Part shown: piece after piece, positions 1-8,800 of the stretch
Layout of the letters: each line of letters begins with the position of its first letter
Numbering within the stretch: position 1 is the stretch's first letter
NCBI RefSeq assembly: GCF_014697475.1
Contig: NZ_JACJRV010000008.1
Span: 124,001-188,000 of the forward strand
Length of the DNA stretch: 64,000 nt
Origin: Nostoc sp. FACHB-152
GTDB taxonomy: Bacteria; Cyanobacteriota; Cyanobacteriia; Cyanobacteriales; Nostocaceae
Direction of reading: 5' to 3'
Notes under the pieces: generated by a model
What the model was told of the DNA's origin: nothing
The model's input: only the letters and a program-made list of their open reading frames with translations
The model's database searches: none
Program-made: the position numbers and the translations under genes

Positions 1-2
1 CC

Positions 3-734
3 TTTGGCTCATTCGGTGGTCTCATTCCTGGTAGAGCTTTCTTTGGTCCCTCTGGCGTGACATTCGATAAAGAGGGGAATGTATATATAGGTGATTTTAG
101 CGGCGATAAGATTAATAAATACACTCCAGATGGCAAGCTTCTAGGCTCCATTGGCTCATCTGGGACTGCACCTGGACAGTTTCAAGGGCCAGCAGGTGTA
201 AGAATTTCCCCAGTTAGTGGTAATTTCTATGTGAGTGACCAGTTTAACAACCGCGTTCAGGTACTGAGTCCCGAAGGTAAGCCTATATTGACCTTTGGTA
301 AACAAGGTACTGGCCCTGGAGAGTTTAATCAGCCAATTGGTTTAGAAGTAGACGAATTTGAGAATATCTACGTAGCAGATTCTATCAATAGCCGCGTTCA
401 GGTATTTGATAAAAACGGTAACTTCCTAACTGCATTTGGTGAACCTGCCCGTGATGCTTCTGGCGCAATTGTGCCAGCACCTAGATTAGGTGAGCCACCC
501 TTTGGCGACCCCCTTGACCTCACTCCAGGGAGATTTAACTGGACAGGTGGCACAAGCTACAAAGATGGCAAACTTTATGTCGGCGATTTCTTCCAAGGTC
601 GCGTTCAAGTTTTAGCAGTTGAAGACAGAGCTAAAGTGCCTGAACCTACTTCAATCTTAGGTATAGGATTATTTGGCTTTGGTGCTGCTGCTGTTAAGTT
701 GCGGAAAAATCGGCAACAGAAAGCCATCGGTTAA
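3..734 (+). CDS. scyF: ScyF-like NHL-repeat protein with PEP-CTERM tail (5' partial)
   Basis: The frame is open from the first bases of the window, so the true start lies upstream; the stop is TAA at 732-734. The visible 243 residues hold NHL-type six-bladed propeller repeats, each with a GPxGV/QPIGL strand, a (N)xYVxD strand and an NxRVQVF strand. The C-terminus (KVPEPTSILGIG, a hydrophobic stretch, then Arg/Lys-rich end) is a PEP-CTERM sorting signal, so the protein is exported and probably processed by an exosortase. Secreted NHL-repeat proteins are part of known scytonemin clusters (ScyE/ScyF), and the position just before ebo and tyrA/trp genes fits ScyF. The assignment to F rather than another NHL member is an inference. 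Confidence 0.72.
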   Translation, partial: FGSFGGLIPGRAFFGPSGVTFDKEGNVYIGDFSGDKINKYTPDGKLLGSIGSSGTAPGQFQGPAGVRISPVSGNFYVSDQFNNRVQVLSPEGKPILTFGKQGTGPGEFNQPIGLEVDEFENIYVADSINSRVQVFDKNGNFLTAFGEPARDASGAIVPAPRLGEPPFGDPLDLTPGRFNWTGGTSYKDGKLYVGDFFQGRVQVLAVEDRAKVPEPTSILGIGLFGFGAAAVKLRKNRQQKAIG

Positions 735-1041
735 ACACCAAAGAATGTTTTAATCACCTAAAGCTATGAAGGGTGAAGATACAATTTAGACTTTATCCTT
801 CATACTTTCCTCAAGTGTATATTAAGCATTAGCATCTACGTATAAATCTTGATATTTCCTTTATCAAGCTTTTGCAAATTATACAGTATAGTAAATTTTA
901 TTCAAGGATAAAATTTGGTTTCAAATTTTAAGCGTTTAAACAATCACAAGCCATGCCAAAGCCTATTTTTAAATTGTTTGAATACATCTAGACTGACAAT
1001 TTTTTGACAGGCTGGATTATAACTTTACGGACAAGTTTATT
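735..1041. other. Intergenic region with imperfect hairpin
   Basis: This 307-nt AT-rich gap separates the NHL gene from eboA. The only structure seen is a hairpin with arms TATGAAGG (765-772) and CCTTCATA (797-804), extended by near-matches. No T-run follows it, so a terminator role is uncertain. A promoter for the ebo genes may lie here but no clear -35/-10 pair was identified. Confidence 0.4.
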
Positions 1042-1797
1042 ATGTCTGCTGTAACAAATTTAAAATTAACAAGCATTAATGAATTACTAACCTACTGGGT
1101 AACACGACAAGTAAGTTTGGAAGCTCTTACTTGGTTAGATGAAATAAGAAAGCAGATAAGCAGTGGTGCTGATGCAAAAGTATTTTTTAGTTCTTTTAGC
1201 AAAGTTCCGCGCTATGTAGGTAAAAATCAACTTCAGTTAACTACCCAAGACCTAAAAACAGCTTCAACCATGAGGATAGGTTGGTTTCCTAGCCATTGGA
1301 GCGTAGACCAAGCTGCACGTACATTGCTAGTATTAACTCTGCCACAAATAGATTCTGACAAATATTTATATATTTTAGAACAAGTCTTTAAAGCGGCTGA
1401 TGTCGGTGAATTAGTTGCACTTTATCAAGCTTTACCTCTGTTACCTTACCCAGAAAAGTTTCAAAAGCGCGCCGCCGAAGGAATTCGCAGTAACATGACA
1501 GCAGTCTTCAATGCTGTGGCTTTACGCAATCCTTATCCAGCAGAACAATTTGATAATTTGGCATGGAATCAGATGGTGCTAAAAGCACTATTTGTAGGCA
1601 GTCCGTTGCATTTAATTCAAGGTTTAGATGTGCGTGCTAACCGTGAATTATCCAGAATGTTGATTGATTATGCTCACGAACGTTATAGTGCCAACCGCTT
1701 AGTATCACCAGAAATTTGGCGATTGGTAGAGAAATTTGCGGACGCTGAAATGATAGAAGATTTGCGAAGAAAGGAAGCGGAAAAAATTTATGGATAA
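1042..1797 (+). CDS. eboA: EboA-family protein
   Basis: A 251-residue, mostly helical soluble protein with no signal peptide or membrane segment. The name rests on context plus general resemblance: it sits directly before a TatD-like hydrolase and a UbiA prenyltransferase, the conserved eboA-eboB-eboC order. The biochemical role of EboA is not known. In Nostoc punctiforme the ebo cluster is required for the scytonemin monomer to reach the periplasm. The ATG at 1042 has only a weak upstream purine stretch. The stop overlaps the eboB start by 8 nt, indicating translational coupling. Confidence 0.85.
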   Translation: MSAVTNLKLTSINELLTYWVTRQVSLEALTWLDEIRKQISSGADAKVFFSSFSKVPRYVGKNQLQLTTQDLKTASTMRIGWFPSHWSVDQAARTLLVLTLPQIDSDKYLYILEQVFKAADVGELVALYQALPLLPYPEKFQKRAAEGIRSNMTAVFNAVALRNPYPAEQFDNLAWNQMVLKALFVGSPLHLIQGLDVRANRELSRMLIDYAHERYSANRLVSPEIWRLVEKFADAEMIEDLRRKEAEKIYG

Positions 1798-2725
1798 CAA
1801 CATTATTACTAACAACATGATGTTTATCGACCCCCACATTCACATGAGTTCCCGTACTACTGATGATTATCAGATGATGCGGCAATCGGGAATTGTGGCA
1901 GTAATTGAGCCGGCTTTTTGGTTTGGTCAACCACGTACTAATGTTGGTTCCTTTCAAGATTATTTCAGCAGCTTAGTTGGGTGGGAAAGATTTCGGGCTT
2001 CACAGTTTGGCATTAAACATTACTGCACCATTGGCTTGAATTCTAAAGAAGCGAATAACGAAGCTTTAGCAGAGCAAGTAATGGAATTATTACCGTTATA
2101 TGCTTGTAAAGAGGGCGTGGTTGCCATTGGTGAAATTGGCTATGACGACATGACCCCAGCCGAAGATAAATATTTTCGCCTCCAGCTAGAACTAGCAAAA
2201 GAGCTAGATATGTTGGTGATGATTCATACACCGCACCGCGATAAAAAAGCGGGTACAAGCCGCAGTATGGATGTCTGCATTGAACATGGTTTAAAACCAT
2301 CACAGGTGATTGTCGATCACAATAACGAAGAAACGGTGCAAGAAGTTCTTGACAGAGGCTTTTGGGCAGCATTCACCATTTACCCGAATACTAAAATGGG
2401 TAATGCCCGGATGGTAGAAATTGTCAGGCAATATGGCAGTAATAACATCATCGTAGACAGCAGTGCCGACTGGGGTGTAAGTGACCCCCTCGCAGTACCG
2501 AAAACTGCCCTACTCATGCTAGAACGCGGCATTTCGGAAACAGATGTGCAGAAAGTCTGCTATCAAAATGCCCTAACGGCATACAGCCAAAGCGGTCAAA
2601 TGCAGGAATCAGACTGGCTAAATCCCGCACCCATCGACCAACGACAAAAATTTAGTGATAATTCCGTCCTCCGTGGGCAAGAACCTTTAGTAGAGTCACC
2701 CCGTGAATACGCACTAATTGAATAA
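1790..2725 (+). CDS. eboB: EboB, TatD-like metal-dependent hydrolase
   Basis: A 311-residue TIM-barrel amidohydrolase of the TatD type. The metal-binding motif FIDPHIHM is at residues 12-19 (HxH), followed by VAIGEIGYD (Glu ligand), MIHTPHR, VIVDHNN and VDSSADWG (Asp ligand), in the order expected for the family. The substrate is unknown; it is predicted to act in the cytoplasm as part of the Ebo metabolite-traffic pathway. It overlaps eboA by 8 nt. An alternative start at the double ATG (residues 10-11) is possible because the first nine residues are low-complexity Asn-rich. The stop codon abuts a heptanucleotide STRR tract. Confidence 0.9.
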   Translation: MDNNIITNNMMFIDPHIHMSSRTTDDYQMMRQSGIVAVIEPAFWFGQPRTNVGSFQDYFSSLVGWERFRASQFGIKHYCTIGLNSKEANNEALAEQVMELLPLYACKEGVVAIGEIGYDDMTPAEDKYFRLQLELAKELDMLVMIHTPHRDKKAGTSRSMDVCIEHGLKPSQVIVDHNNEETVQEVLDRGFWAAFTIYPNTKMGNARMVEIVRQYGSNNIIVDSSADWGVSDPLAVPKTALLMLERGISETDVQKVCYQNALTAYSQSGQMQESDWLNPAPIDQRQKFSDNSVLRGQEPLVESPREYALIE

Positions 2726-2759
2726 TTCGTAATTCGTAGTTCGTAATTCGTAATTCCAT
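2725..2759. repeat. Heptanucleotide STRR tract (ATTCGTA)x5
   Basis: Five consecutive heptamers, ATTCGTA, ATTCGTA, GTTCGTA, ATTCGTA, ATTCCAT, start on the last base of the eboB stop codon. Short tandemly repeated repetitive sequences of 7-nt units are typical of heterocystous cyanobacteria. Confidence 0.9.
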
Positions 2760-2798
2760 AACTCCCTTCCTCTCTGCGCCTCTGCGTGAGTAAAAATC

Positions 2799-3698
2799 AT
2801 GAACACCGCCACCTTAAACTCATCCCGCCTCTGGGCATACCTGCAATTACTCCGGCCTGCCAATATTATCACCGCCTGGGCAGATATTATGGCTGGGTTC
2901 GCGGCTTCAGGGTACTTTTTGCACTCTAATCAAACACCACTGTTATGGTTATTGTTAGCGACAACTGGCTTATATGGTGGTGGCATTGTATTTAACGATG
3001 TATTTGATGCCCAATTAGATGCCCAAGAACGCCCGGAAAGACCAATTCCGAGTGGTAGGGCTTCTCGGATGGGAGCGGCTTTATTAGGAAGTTTGCTGTT
3101 GAGTGTGGGTGTAATGGCGGCGGTGCAAGTTTCGTTGTTGAGTGGGATATTAGCGATCGCCATTGCCACATCTGCTTTATTGTATGATGCGATCGCTAAA
3201 CATCACCCGATTCTCGGCCCGATCAATATGGGGCTTTGTCGAGGCGGTAACTTATTGCTGGGTGTAAGTGTTGTACCCGCAATGCTAGAAAATTACTGGT
3301 TTTTAGCTTTAATCCCCATCGTTTATATTGCAGCAATTACCGCCCTCAGTCGAGGTGAAGTACATGGAGCCAAACTCAGCACTGGCATAGTTGCAGTATT
3401 GTTGATTATGGCAGTTCTTGTCGGGCTTTTGGGATTGGGATTGCTGACAGATTATCAAGTTATTACTGCCTTACCATTCCTAGTATTTTTGGCTTTCCGT
3501 GTTTTGCTGCCTTTTATCAAAGCAGCGCGCCAACCTAACCCAGAGCAAATTCGCCTTGCCGTTAGAGCCGGAGTGTTATCACTAATTATTTTAGATACAA
3601 CTTTAGCTGCGGGTTTTGCTGGCTTACTCTACGGCGTGCTAGTTTTGAGCCTTCTGCCAATTTCTATGATTTTGGCTCAAATTTTTGCGGTGACTTGA
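2799..3698 (+). CDS. eboC: EboC, UbiA-family prenyltransferase
   Basis: A 299-residue integral membrane protein with about eight or nine hydrophobic segments. The first Asp-rich motif NDVFDAQLD is at residues 66-74, followed by RPIPSGR, which is the UbiA prenyl-diphosphate/Mg2+ site. A second motif begins LYDAIAKHHPILGP. The enzyme should transfer a prenyl group to an aromatic or other acceptor in the cytoplasmic membrane; the acceptor in Ebo pathways is not established. It lies 73 nt downstream of eboB, across the STRR tract, and is probably in the same transcript. Confidence 0.9.
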   Translation: MNTATLNSSRLWAYLQLLRPANIITAWADIMAGFAASGYFLHSNQTPLLWLLLATTGLYGGGIVFNDVFDAQLDAQERPERPIPSGRASRMGAALLGSLLLSVGVMAAVQVSLLSGILAIAIATSALLYDAIAKHHPILGPINMGLCRGGNLLLGVSVVPAMLENYWFLALIPIVYIAAITALSRGEVHGAKLSTGIVAVLLIMAVLVGLLGLGLLTDYQVITALPFLVFLAFRVLLPFIKAARQPNPEQIRLAVRAGVLSLIILDTTLAAGFAGLLYGVLVLSLLPISMILAQIFAVT

Positions 3699-3808
3699 AA
3701 ATAGGATGCTCAAGGTTAGAGACTAGAGGCTAGAAACAATAATAATACTTCTCCCCTGCCCCCCACGCCCTTTATTAGCCAGGTGCTTTTAAGAAAGATT
3801 AATAGCTC

Positions 3809-5098
3809 ATGCACATTCTCATTTATTCTTACAACTACCATCCAGAACCAATTGGCATTGCACCCTTGATGACAGAACTCGCAGAAGGACTAGTTAAAAG
3901 AGGTCATCAAGTGCGGGTGGTTACAGGTATGCCTAACTATCCCGAACGCCGCATCTACGATGAATACCAAGGTAAGTGGTATGTCACCGAAGAAAGAAAT
4001 GGTGTTACTGTCCAGCGTTGTTATCTGCGGATTAAGTCTAAACCAAATCTGATAGATCGGCTTCTGTTAGAGTTAAGCTTTGTTTTAACTAGCTTGCCTC
4101 AAGCTCTTAAAGGTGAACGGCCAGATGTAATTCTTTTAACAGTTCCGCCTTTGTTAGTGACTGTACCTGCGACTTTGTTAGGTTGGTTGTATGACTGTCC
4201 AGTAGTATTAAATGTGCAAGATATTTTGCCTGAAGCTGCCGTGCGGGTGGGGCTGATTAAAAATAAATTGATGATTAAGGCTTTTGAAGCCCTAGAAAAA
4301 TTTGCCTATCGTGCTGCTAATACTATCAGTGTGATTGCTGATGGTTTTGTAGATAATTTGCTCAGTAAAGGAGTACCTGCTGAAAAAATTGCCTGCATTC
4401 CTAATTGGGTAAATTTAAATTTTATCAAGCCTTTACCTAAAGAAAATAACCCTTGGAGAACAGCACACAACCTTGACGATAAATTTGTGGTGCTTTATTC
4501 AGGCAATATTGCGTTAACCCAAGGTTTAGAGACAGTAATTAAAGCCGCAGCTAACTTGCGTCATATCAAAGAAATTGCCTTTGTAATTGCCGGTGAAGCC
4601 AAAGCTTTAGAAAGATTACAACAATATTGTGTTGATTGTGGTGCAGATAATGTTGTGTTGTTACCGTTACAACCTAGAGAAAAGATACCACAAATGTTAG
4701 CCGCAGCTGATGTGGGGTTAGTAGTGCAGAAGCAGAATGTAATTTCCTTCAATATGCCTTCTAAAATACCACTGCTATTAGCAAGTGATCGCCCAATTAT
4801 CGGTTCAGTTCCGGCAACGGGTACGGCTGCAAAAGCTATTCGTAAAAGTGGCGGCGGTATTGTTGTCCCTCCAGAGTCACCAGAGGCTTTAGCCCTAGCT
4901 GTGCTGAAGTTATATGAAAATCCTCAACTTGCAGCACAGCTAGGGCATCAAGGCAGAAAATTTGCTGTCGAAAATTATGCTTTTGAACAAGCGTTGGATA
5001 AATATGAACAGCTATTTGCTGATATTATTGCCAGCCGCGCCACAAACTTAGAAGTATTGCCTGAATTGAGTCCCAAGGAATCAGTTGCTGATATTTGA
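3809..5098 (+). CDS. WcaI-type family 4 glycosyltransferase of the scytonemin locus
   Basis: A 429-residue GT-B enzyme. The N-terminus (YNYHPEPIGIAPLMTELAEG) and the later MPNYPERRIY and QDILPEAA motifs are those of WcaI-like glycosyltransferases. The C-terminal half has the usual YSGNIALTQGLE nucleotide-sugar domain start and the PSKIPLLLASDRP region. A glycosyltransferase gene sits next to tyrA in the N. punctiforme scytonemin cluster, so a role in glycosylating scytonemin or its precursor is plausible but unproven. No signal peptide is seen. The end of the gene overlaps the longest possible tyrA reading frame by 4 nt. Confidence 0.85.
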   Translation: MHILIYSYNYHPEPIGIAPLMTELAEGLVKRGHQVRVVTGMPNYPERRIYDEYQGKWYVTEERNGVTVQRCYLRIKSKPNLIDRLLLELSFVLTSLPQALKGERPDVILLTVPPLLVTVPATLLGWLYDCPVVLNVQDILPEAAVRVGLIKNKLMIKAFEALEKFAYRAANTISVIADGFVDNLLSKGVPAEKIACIPNWVNLNFIKPLPKENNPWRTAHNLDDKFVVLYSGNIALTQGLETVIKAAANLRHIKEIAFVIAGEAKALERLQQYCVDCGADNVVLLPLQPREKIPQMLAAADVGLVVQKQNVISFNMPSKIPLLLASDRPIIGSVPATGTAAKAIRKSGGGIVVPPESPEALALAVLKLYENPQLAAQLGHQGRKFAVENYAFEQALDKYEQLFADIIASRATNLEVLPELSPKESVADI

Positions 5099-5115
5099 AA
5101 ATTGGAGACTGGCAT

Positions 5116-5946
5116 ATGGTTTTACAATCCTCATTTAACCCAGAATTGACATCAATCAATCATGTCAAACCCCGACAAATTACTATTATCGGTGGACATG
5201 GGCGGATGGGTCGATTATTTCGAGAACAACTTTTAGAAGTAGGTCATAAAGTAAATATTCTCGAACAAGAAGATTGGGAATATGCAGGACAACTTTTAAA
5301 CCAGACAGATTTAGTATTAGTCAGTGTTCCTATTAAATATACGGTTGATGTTATTAAACGTGCAGCTAAATATTTATCTCCGGATATAGCTTTGTGCGAC
5401 ATTACCAGTATTAAAACTCAGCCATATCAAGCAATGTTGGCTCATCATTCTGGCCCTGTCCTGGGGTTACACCCAATGTTTGGGCCGAGTGTCAAATCTT
5501 TTTGTTCTCAAAAAGTAGTAGTATGCCCTGGACGACATCATGAATCATTTCAATGGCTATTAGACTTTCTGAAAAATCAAGGGGCAGAATTAATTACCTG
5601 CACACCAGAAGAACACGATCGTATGATGGTGTATATTCAAGCAACGCAGCATTTTTGTAGATTAAGTCTAGGGGTTTTTCTAGCAGAAGCCAATATTGAT
5701 TTAGAACGCAGTTTATCAATTTCATCTCCTAGTTATTGCCAAGAAATTGACATTTTAAAACGTTTGTTTCGCCAAAATCCTCAATTGTGTGTAGACATTA
5801 TGTTAGCGACAGAGGAAAGATGCGAAGCAATTAAATCTTTAGCTCATACCTATAGCCGTTTGGCAAAGTTGGTAAAAAAGAAAGACAGAGAGGCGTTAAT
5901 TAAAGAGTTTGAAAGTACGCAAGTATTTTTTCAAAAAAATAGCTGA
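5116..5946 (+). CDS. tyrA: Prephenate dehydrogenase TyrA (scytonemin cluster copy)
   Basis: It converts prephenate to 4-hydroxyphenylpyruvate, one of the two precursors joined to make the scytonemin monomer. The protein has the Rossmann motif GGHGRMG near residues 26-32, then VSVPIKYT, DITSIK and LGLHPMFGPS, as in the dehydrogenase half of enterobacterial TyrA, but with no chorismate mutase domain. I chose the ATG at 5116 because GGAG at 5104-5107 is well spaced; an upstream TTG at 5095 would overlap the preceding glycosyltransferase stop and add seven residues. The Ser/Cys-rich C-terminal helical domain is of normal length (276 residues in total). Confidence 0.88.
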   Translation: MVLQSSFNPELTSINHVKPRQITIIGGHGRMGRLFREQLLEVGHKVNILEQEDWEYAGQLLNQTDLVLVSVPIKYTVDVIKRAAKYLSPDIALCDITSIKTQPYQAMLAHHSGPVLGLHPMFGPSVKSFCSQKVVVCPGRHHESFQWLLDFLKNQGAELITCTPEEHDRMMVYIQATQHFCRLSLGVFLAEANIDLERSLSISSPSYCQEIDILKRLFRQNPQLCVDIMLATEERCEAIKSLAHTYSRLAKLVKKKDREALIKEFESTQVFFQKNS

Positions 5947-6167
5947 TGTCAGAAAATAATCAGGGTTATGTGCTTTTTTAACGCAGAGTTACGCTGAGTT
6001 TAACGCAAAGTTACGCGGAGGTTTTATCTAGGTAGGTGCATCTTTATAAGTCGGCAAAAAATAAGATTAATTTTCTAATTTTATGCTGATTGACGTTTTT
6101 AAAGTTCTGCCTCAGGAAAATTATTTATCTAAGCTTTTAATCGTGCTGTAATAATGGAAGCAAAAAT
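5947..6167. other. Intergenic gap between tyrA and eboD
   Basis: This 221-nt gap contains an imperfect direct repeat of the type AACGCAGAGTTACGCTGAG / AACGCAAAGTTACGCGGAG (around 5980-6019). Such filler repeats are common between cyanobacterial genes. No terminator or clear promoter was identified. Confidence 0.4.
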
Positions 6168-7370
6168 ATGATAGTTGATATTAACAAAAGAACTAAGTTT
6201 AACATTCAAGCTATTCAGCAAAGAGTTGCAGTTACTTTTAACTACGAAGTTCAATTTACTAATAATATATTCGATTTAAAAAATCCTACTTTAGCACAGG
6301 CGATCGCAGCTGATGGTGAAAAGAAACCTAAAAAAATCATAGCTGTAGTTGATGCCGGATTATTAGAATTTTGGCCGAACTTAGCCGCGCAATTAACAAA
6401 CTATACAAACTTCTATGCCGAAGTGCTGATACTAGCTGCTGAACCGATGGTAGTTCCTGGTGGAGAAGCTGCAAAAAATGATCCAAAATTATTAGAGCAA
6501 ATTCAGCAATTAATTGAAACGGCTGGAATATGTCGTCATTCTTATCTGTTAGGAATTGGCGGCGGTGCAGTTTTAGATTTAGTAGGCTATGCAGCTGCAA
6601 CCGCACACCGAGGAGTTCGCCTCATCCGTATTCCGACAACAGTGTTAGCGCAGAATGACTCTGGAATAGGCGTGAAAAACGGTATCAACGCCTTTGGTAA
6701 AAAGAATTTTTTGGGTACATTCGCCCCACCCTACGCTGTAATTAACGATTTCGCCTTCTTGAGTACATTATGCGATCGCGATTGGCGTTCTGGAATTGCC
6801 GAAGCCATCAAAGTCTCACTAATTAAAGATGCTAACTTCTTTAATTTTATTCATGACCATAGCACAGCCCTTGCCCGTCGAGACATGGATGCTATGCAAC
6901 AACTTATTTATCGTTGCGCCCAATTACACCTAGAACATATTGCCACAGCAGGCGATCCTTTTGAAATGGGTTCATCTCGTCCCTTAGATTTTGGACATTG
7001 GGCAGCCCATAAACTAGAACAATTAACAGATTATAAATTAAGACATGGCGAAGCAGTAGCAATTGGTATTGCTTTAGATAGCACCTATTCTTATCTTTTA
7101 GGAATGCTGTCTCATACAGACTTGCAAAAAATATTAAACACACTTTCTGCACTCGGTTTCACCTTATATATACCTGAACTAGCCGCCCAATCATCTATCA
7201 ACAATTCCCGTTGTTTATTCCGAGGTTTAACAGAATTCCGCGAACACTTAGGTGGCGAATTAACCATCACCCTACTGCAACATATTGGTAAAGGAATTGA
7301 AGTTCACGAAGTAGATATTTCCTTGTACAAACAAGCTACATCCCTGTTGCGTGAGTTTGAAAAACAATAA
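6168..7370 (+). CDS. eboD: EboD-like 3-dehydroquinate synthase superfamily enzyme
   Basis: A 400-residue member of the dehydroquinate synthase/sugar-phosphate cyclase superfamily. NAD-binding GIGGGAVLDLVGY is at residues 129-141 and PTTVLAQNDSG follows. The predicted Zn2+ ligands are all present: Glu212 (SGIAEAIK), His277 (DFGHWAAHKLE) and His293 (RHGEAV). The RPLDFGHWAAHKLE motif differs from the canonical AroB NLGHTxGHAxE and is more like sedoheptulose-7-phosphate cyclases. It is also about 40 residues longer than usual AroB. Since it directly precedes eboE and eboF I call it eboD, but it may correspond to the gene labelled aroB in other scytonemin clusters. GGAAG at 6154-6158 supports the ATG. 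Confidence 0.78.
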   Translation: MIVDINKRTKFNIQAIQQRVAVTFNYEVQFTNNIFDLKNPTLAQAIAADGEKKPKKIIAVVDAGLLEFWPNLAAQLTNYTNFYAEVLILAAEPMVVPGGEAAKNDPKLLEQIQQLIETAGICRHSYLLGIGGGAVLDLVGYAAATAHRGVRLIRIPTTVLAQNDSGIGVKNGINAFGKKNFLGTFAPPYAVINDFAFLSTLCDRDWRSGIAEAIKVSLIKDANFFNFIHDHSTALARRDMDAMQQLIYRCAQLHLEHIATAGDPFEMGSSRPLDFGHWAAHKLEQLTDYKLRHGEAVAIGIALDSTYSYLLGMLSHTDLQKILNTLSALGFTLYIPELAAQSSINNSRCLFRGLTEFREHLGGELTITLLQHIGKGIEVHEVDISLYKQATSLLREFEKQ

Positions 7371-7477
7371 TAAGTCTAAAGCAATCCTAAATCTTCTCTG
7401 CGTTCTCTGCGTCTCGGCGGTAGCCTGCGGCAAGCCGCTTGCGCGTCTACGTTAAAAAAATCATCTTGGTCTAAAAA
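7371..7477. repeat. GC-rich palindromic filler repeat upstream of eboE
   Basis: The eboD-eboE gap contains the GC-rich stretch GCCTGCGGCAAGCCGCTTGCGC (7422-7443), which has an internal inverted repeat (GCGGC/GCCGC), preceded by the CTCTGCG filler motif. It stands out from the AT-rich surroundings. No independent promoter was identified. Confidence 0.4.
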
Positions 7478-8719
7478 ATGAAAATAGGAACCGACAACAA
7501 CCTTCACCTAACCTACTGCACCAACATTCACCCCGGCGAAGAATGGCAACAAGTCTTTGCTAACCTCCAGCAATATATACCACCATTAAAAGCAAAACTA
7601 TCACCCAATAAACCATTTGGTATTGGATTACGTTTAGCATCCGTAGCAGCTAAAGAATTACTGCAAGAAAATACATTGTCTCAGTTTAAATCATGGTTAA
7701 CTGAACAAGACTTATACGTATTTACATTAAACGGCTTTCCCTACGGACAATTTCATCGACAAATCGTAAAAGACCAAGTTTATGCACCAGATTGGACAAA
7801 GCAAGAACGCTTAGACTATACATTACAACTAATGCAAATTCTTGCCCAATTGTTACCTCCAGATATAGAAGGTAGCATTTCTACATTGCCGCTATCTTAT
7901 AAACCTTGGTTTGAAGGAAATCAATTTGTTCAAGCATCAGTAATGAATACTGCTAGCCTTCACATAGCACAGCTAGTAGAACAAATGGTACGCATCCGAA
8001 CTGAACAAGGACAACTCATACATCTAGGCTTAGAACCCGAACCGGACGGCTTAATAGAAAACGCAGACGAAGTAGTTGATTATTTTCAAAAGCACTTATT
8101 ACCCATTGGTGGAGATTATTTAAGTCAGCAATTAGGCATTCTTCAAGAAACTGCCGAACAATACATCTTAGATCATGTGCGTGTGTGTTATGACACCTGC
8201 CATTTTGCTGTAGAGTACGAAGACCCCATCTCAGTTTTACAAAAATTCCAAACTGCGGGAATCAAAATCAGTAAAATCCAAATAAGTGCTGCATTACAAG
8301 TCAATATACCCAAAGATTCACCACAACGTCAATTAATCTTAGAAAAGTTACAACACTTTGCTGAATCTACATATTTACATCAAGTAATTGCACGCGCACA
8401 AAATAACAGACTAATTCACTACTCAGACTTAGAGAATGCCTTACCAAACCTAGCAAAAAATACAGATGAAGAGTGGCGAATTCACTTCCACGTTCCCATA
8501 TTCGTGCGTGATTATCAACTATTACAATCAACTCAAGACGATATTGTAAACGTTTTAAACCTGCTGCAAAAGCATCCTTTTTGCAACCACCTAGAAATCG
8601 AAACCTACACTTGGGAAGTCTTACCCGATGAAATGAAATTAGACTTACCAGCCTCCATTCAACGTGAATATGAATGGGTTCTTACAAACTTATTAGCAAA
8701 ACAATTAGTTCCTAGTTAA
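7478..8719 (+). CDS. eboE: EboE, TIM-barrel metabolite-traffic protein
   Basis: A 413-residue protein related to xylose isomerase-like sugar-phosphate isomerase/epimerase TIM barrels. Visible family features are the N-terminal LTYCTNIHPGEEW, the LNGFPYG strand, the acidic strand LGLEPEPDG and VCYDTCHFAVEYEDP. The conserved acidic/His residues at barrel strand ends suggest a bound divalent metal. The substrate is unknown. The place between eboD and eboF is the usual ebo order. No signal peptide is present, so it should be cytoplasmic and act before or during export of the scytonemin monomer. Confidence 0.88.
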   Translation: MKIGTDNNLHLTYCTNIHPGEEWQQVFANLQQYIPPLKAKLSPNKPFGIGLRLASVAAKELLQENTLSQFKSWLTEQDLYVFTLNGFPYGQFHRQIVKDQVYAPDWTKQERLDYTLQLMQILAQLLPPDIEGSISTLPLSYKPWFEGNQFVQASVMNTASLHIAQLVEQMVRIRTEQGQLIHLGLEPEPDGLIENADEVVDYFQKHLLPIGGDYLSQQLGILQETAEQYILDHVRVCYDTCHFAVEYEDPISVLQKFQTAGIKISKIQISAALQVNIPKDSPQRQLILEKLQHFAESTYLHQVIARAQNNRLIHYSDLENALPNLAKNTDEEWRIHFHVPIFVRDYQLLQSTQDDIVNVLNLLQKHPFCNHLEIETYTWEVLPDEMKLDLPASIQREYEWVLTNLLAKQLVPS

Positions 8720-8800
8720 GATCGTCATTTGTCCTTGGTCATTTGTTTGGTTTCTTAACTCAACTCTTCCTTCGTGTCCTTAGCGTCCTTTGCGGTTCGT

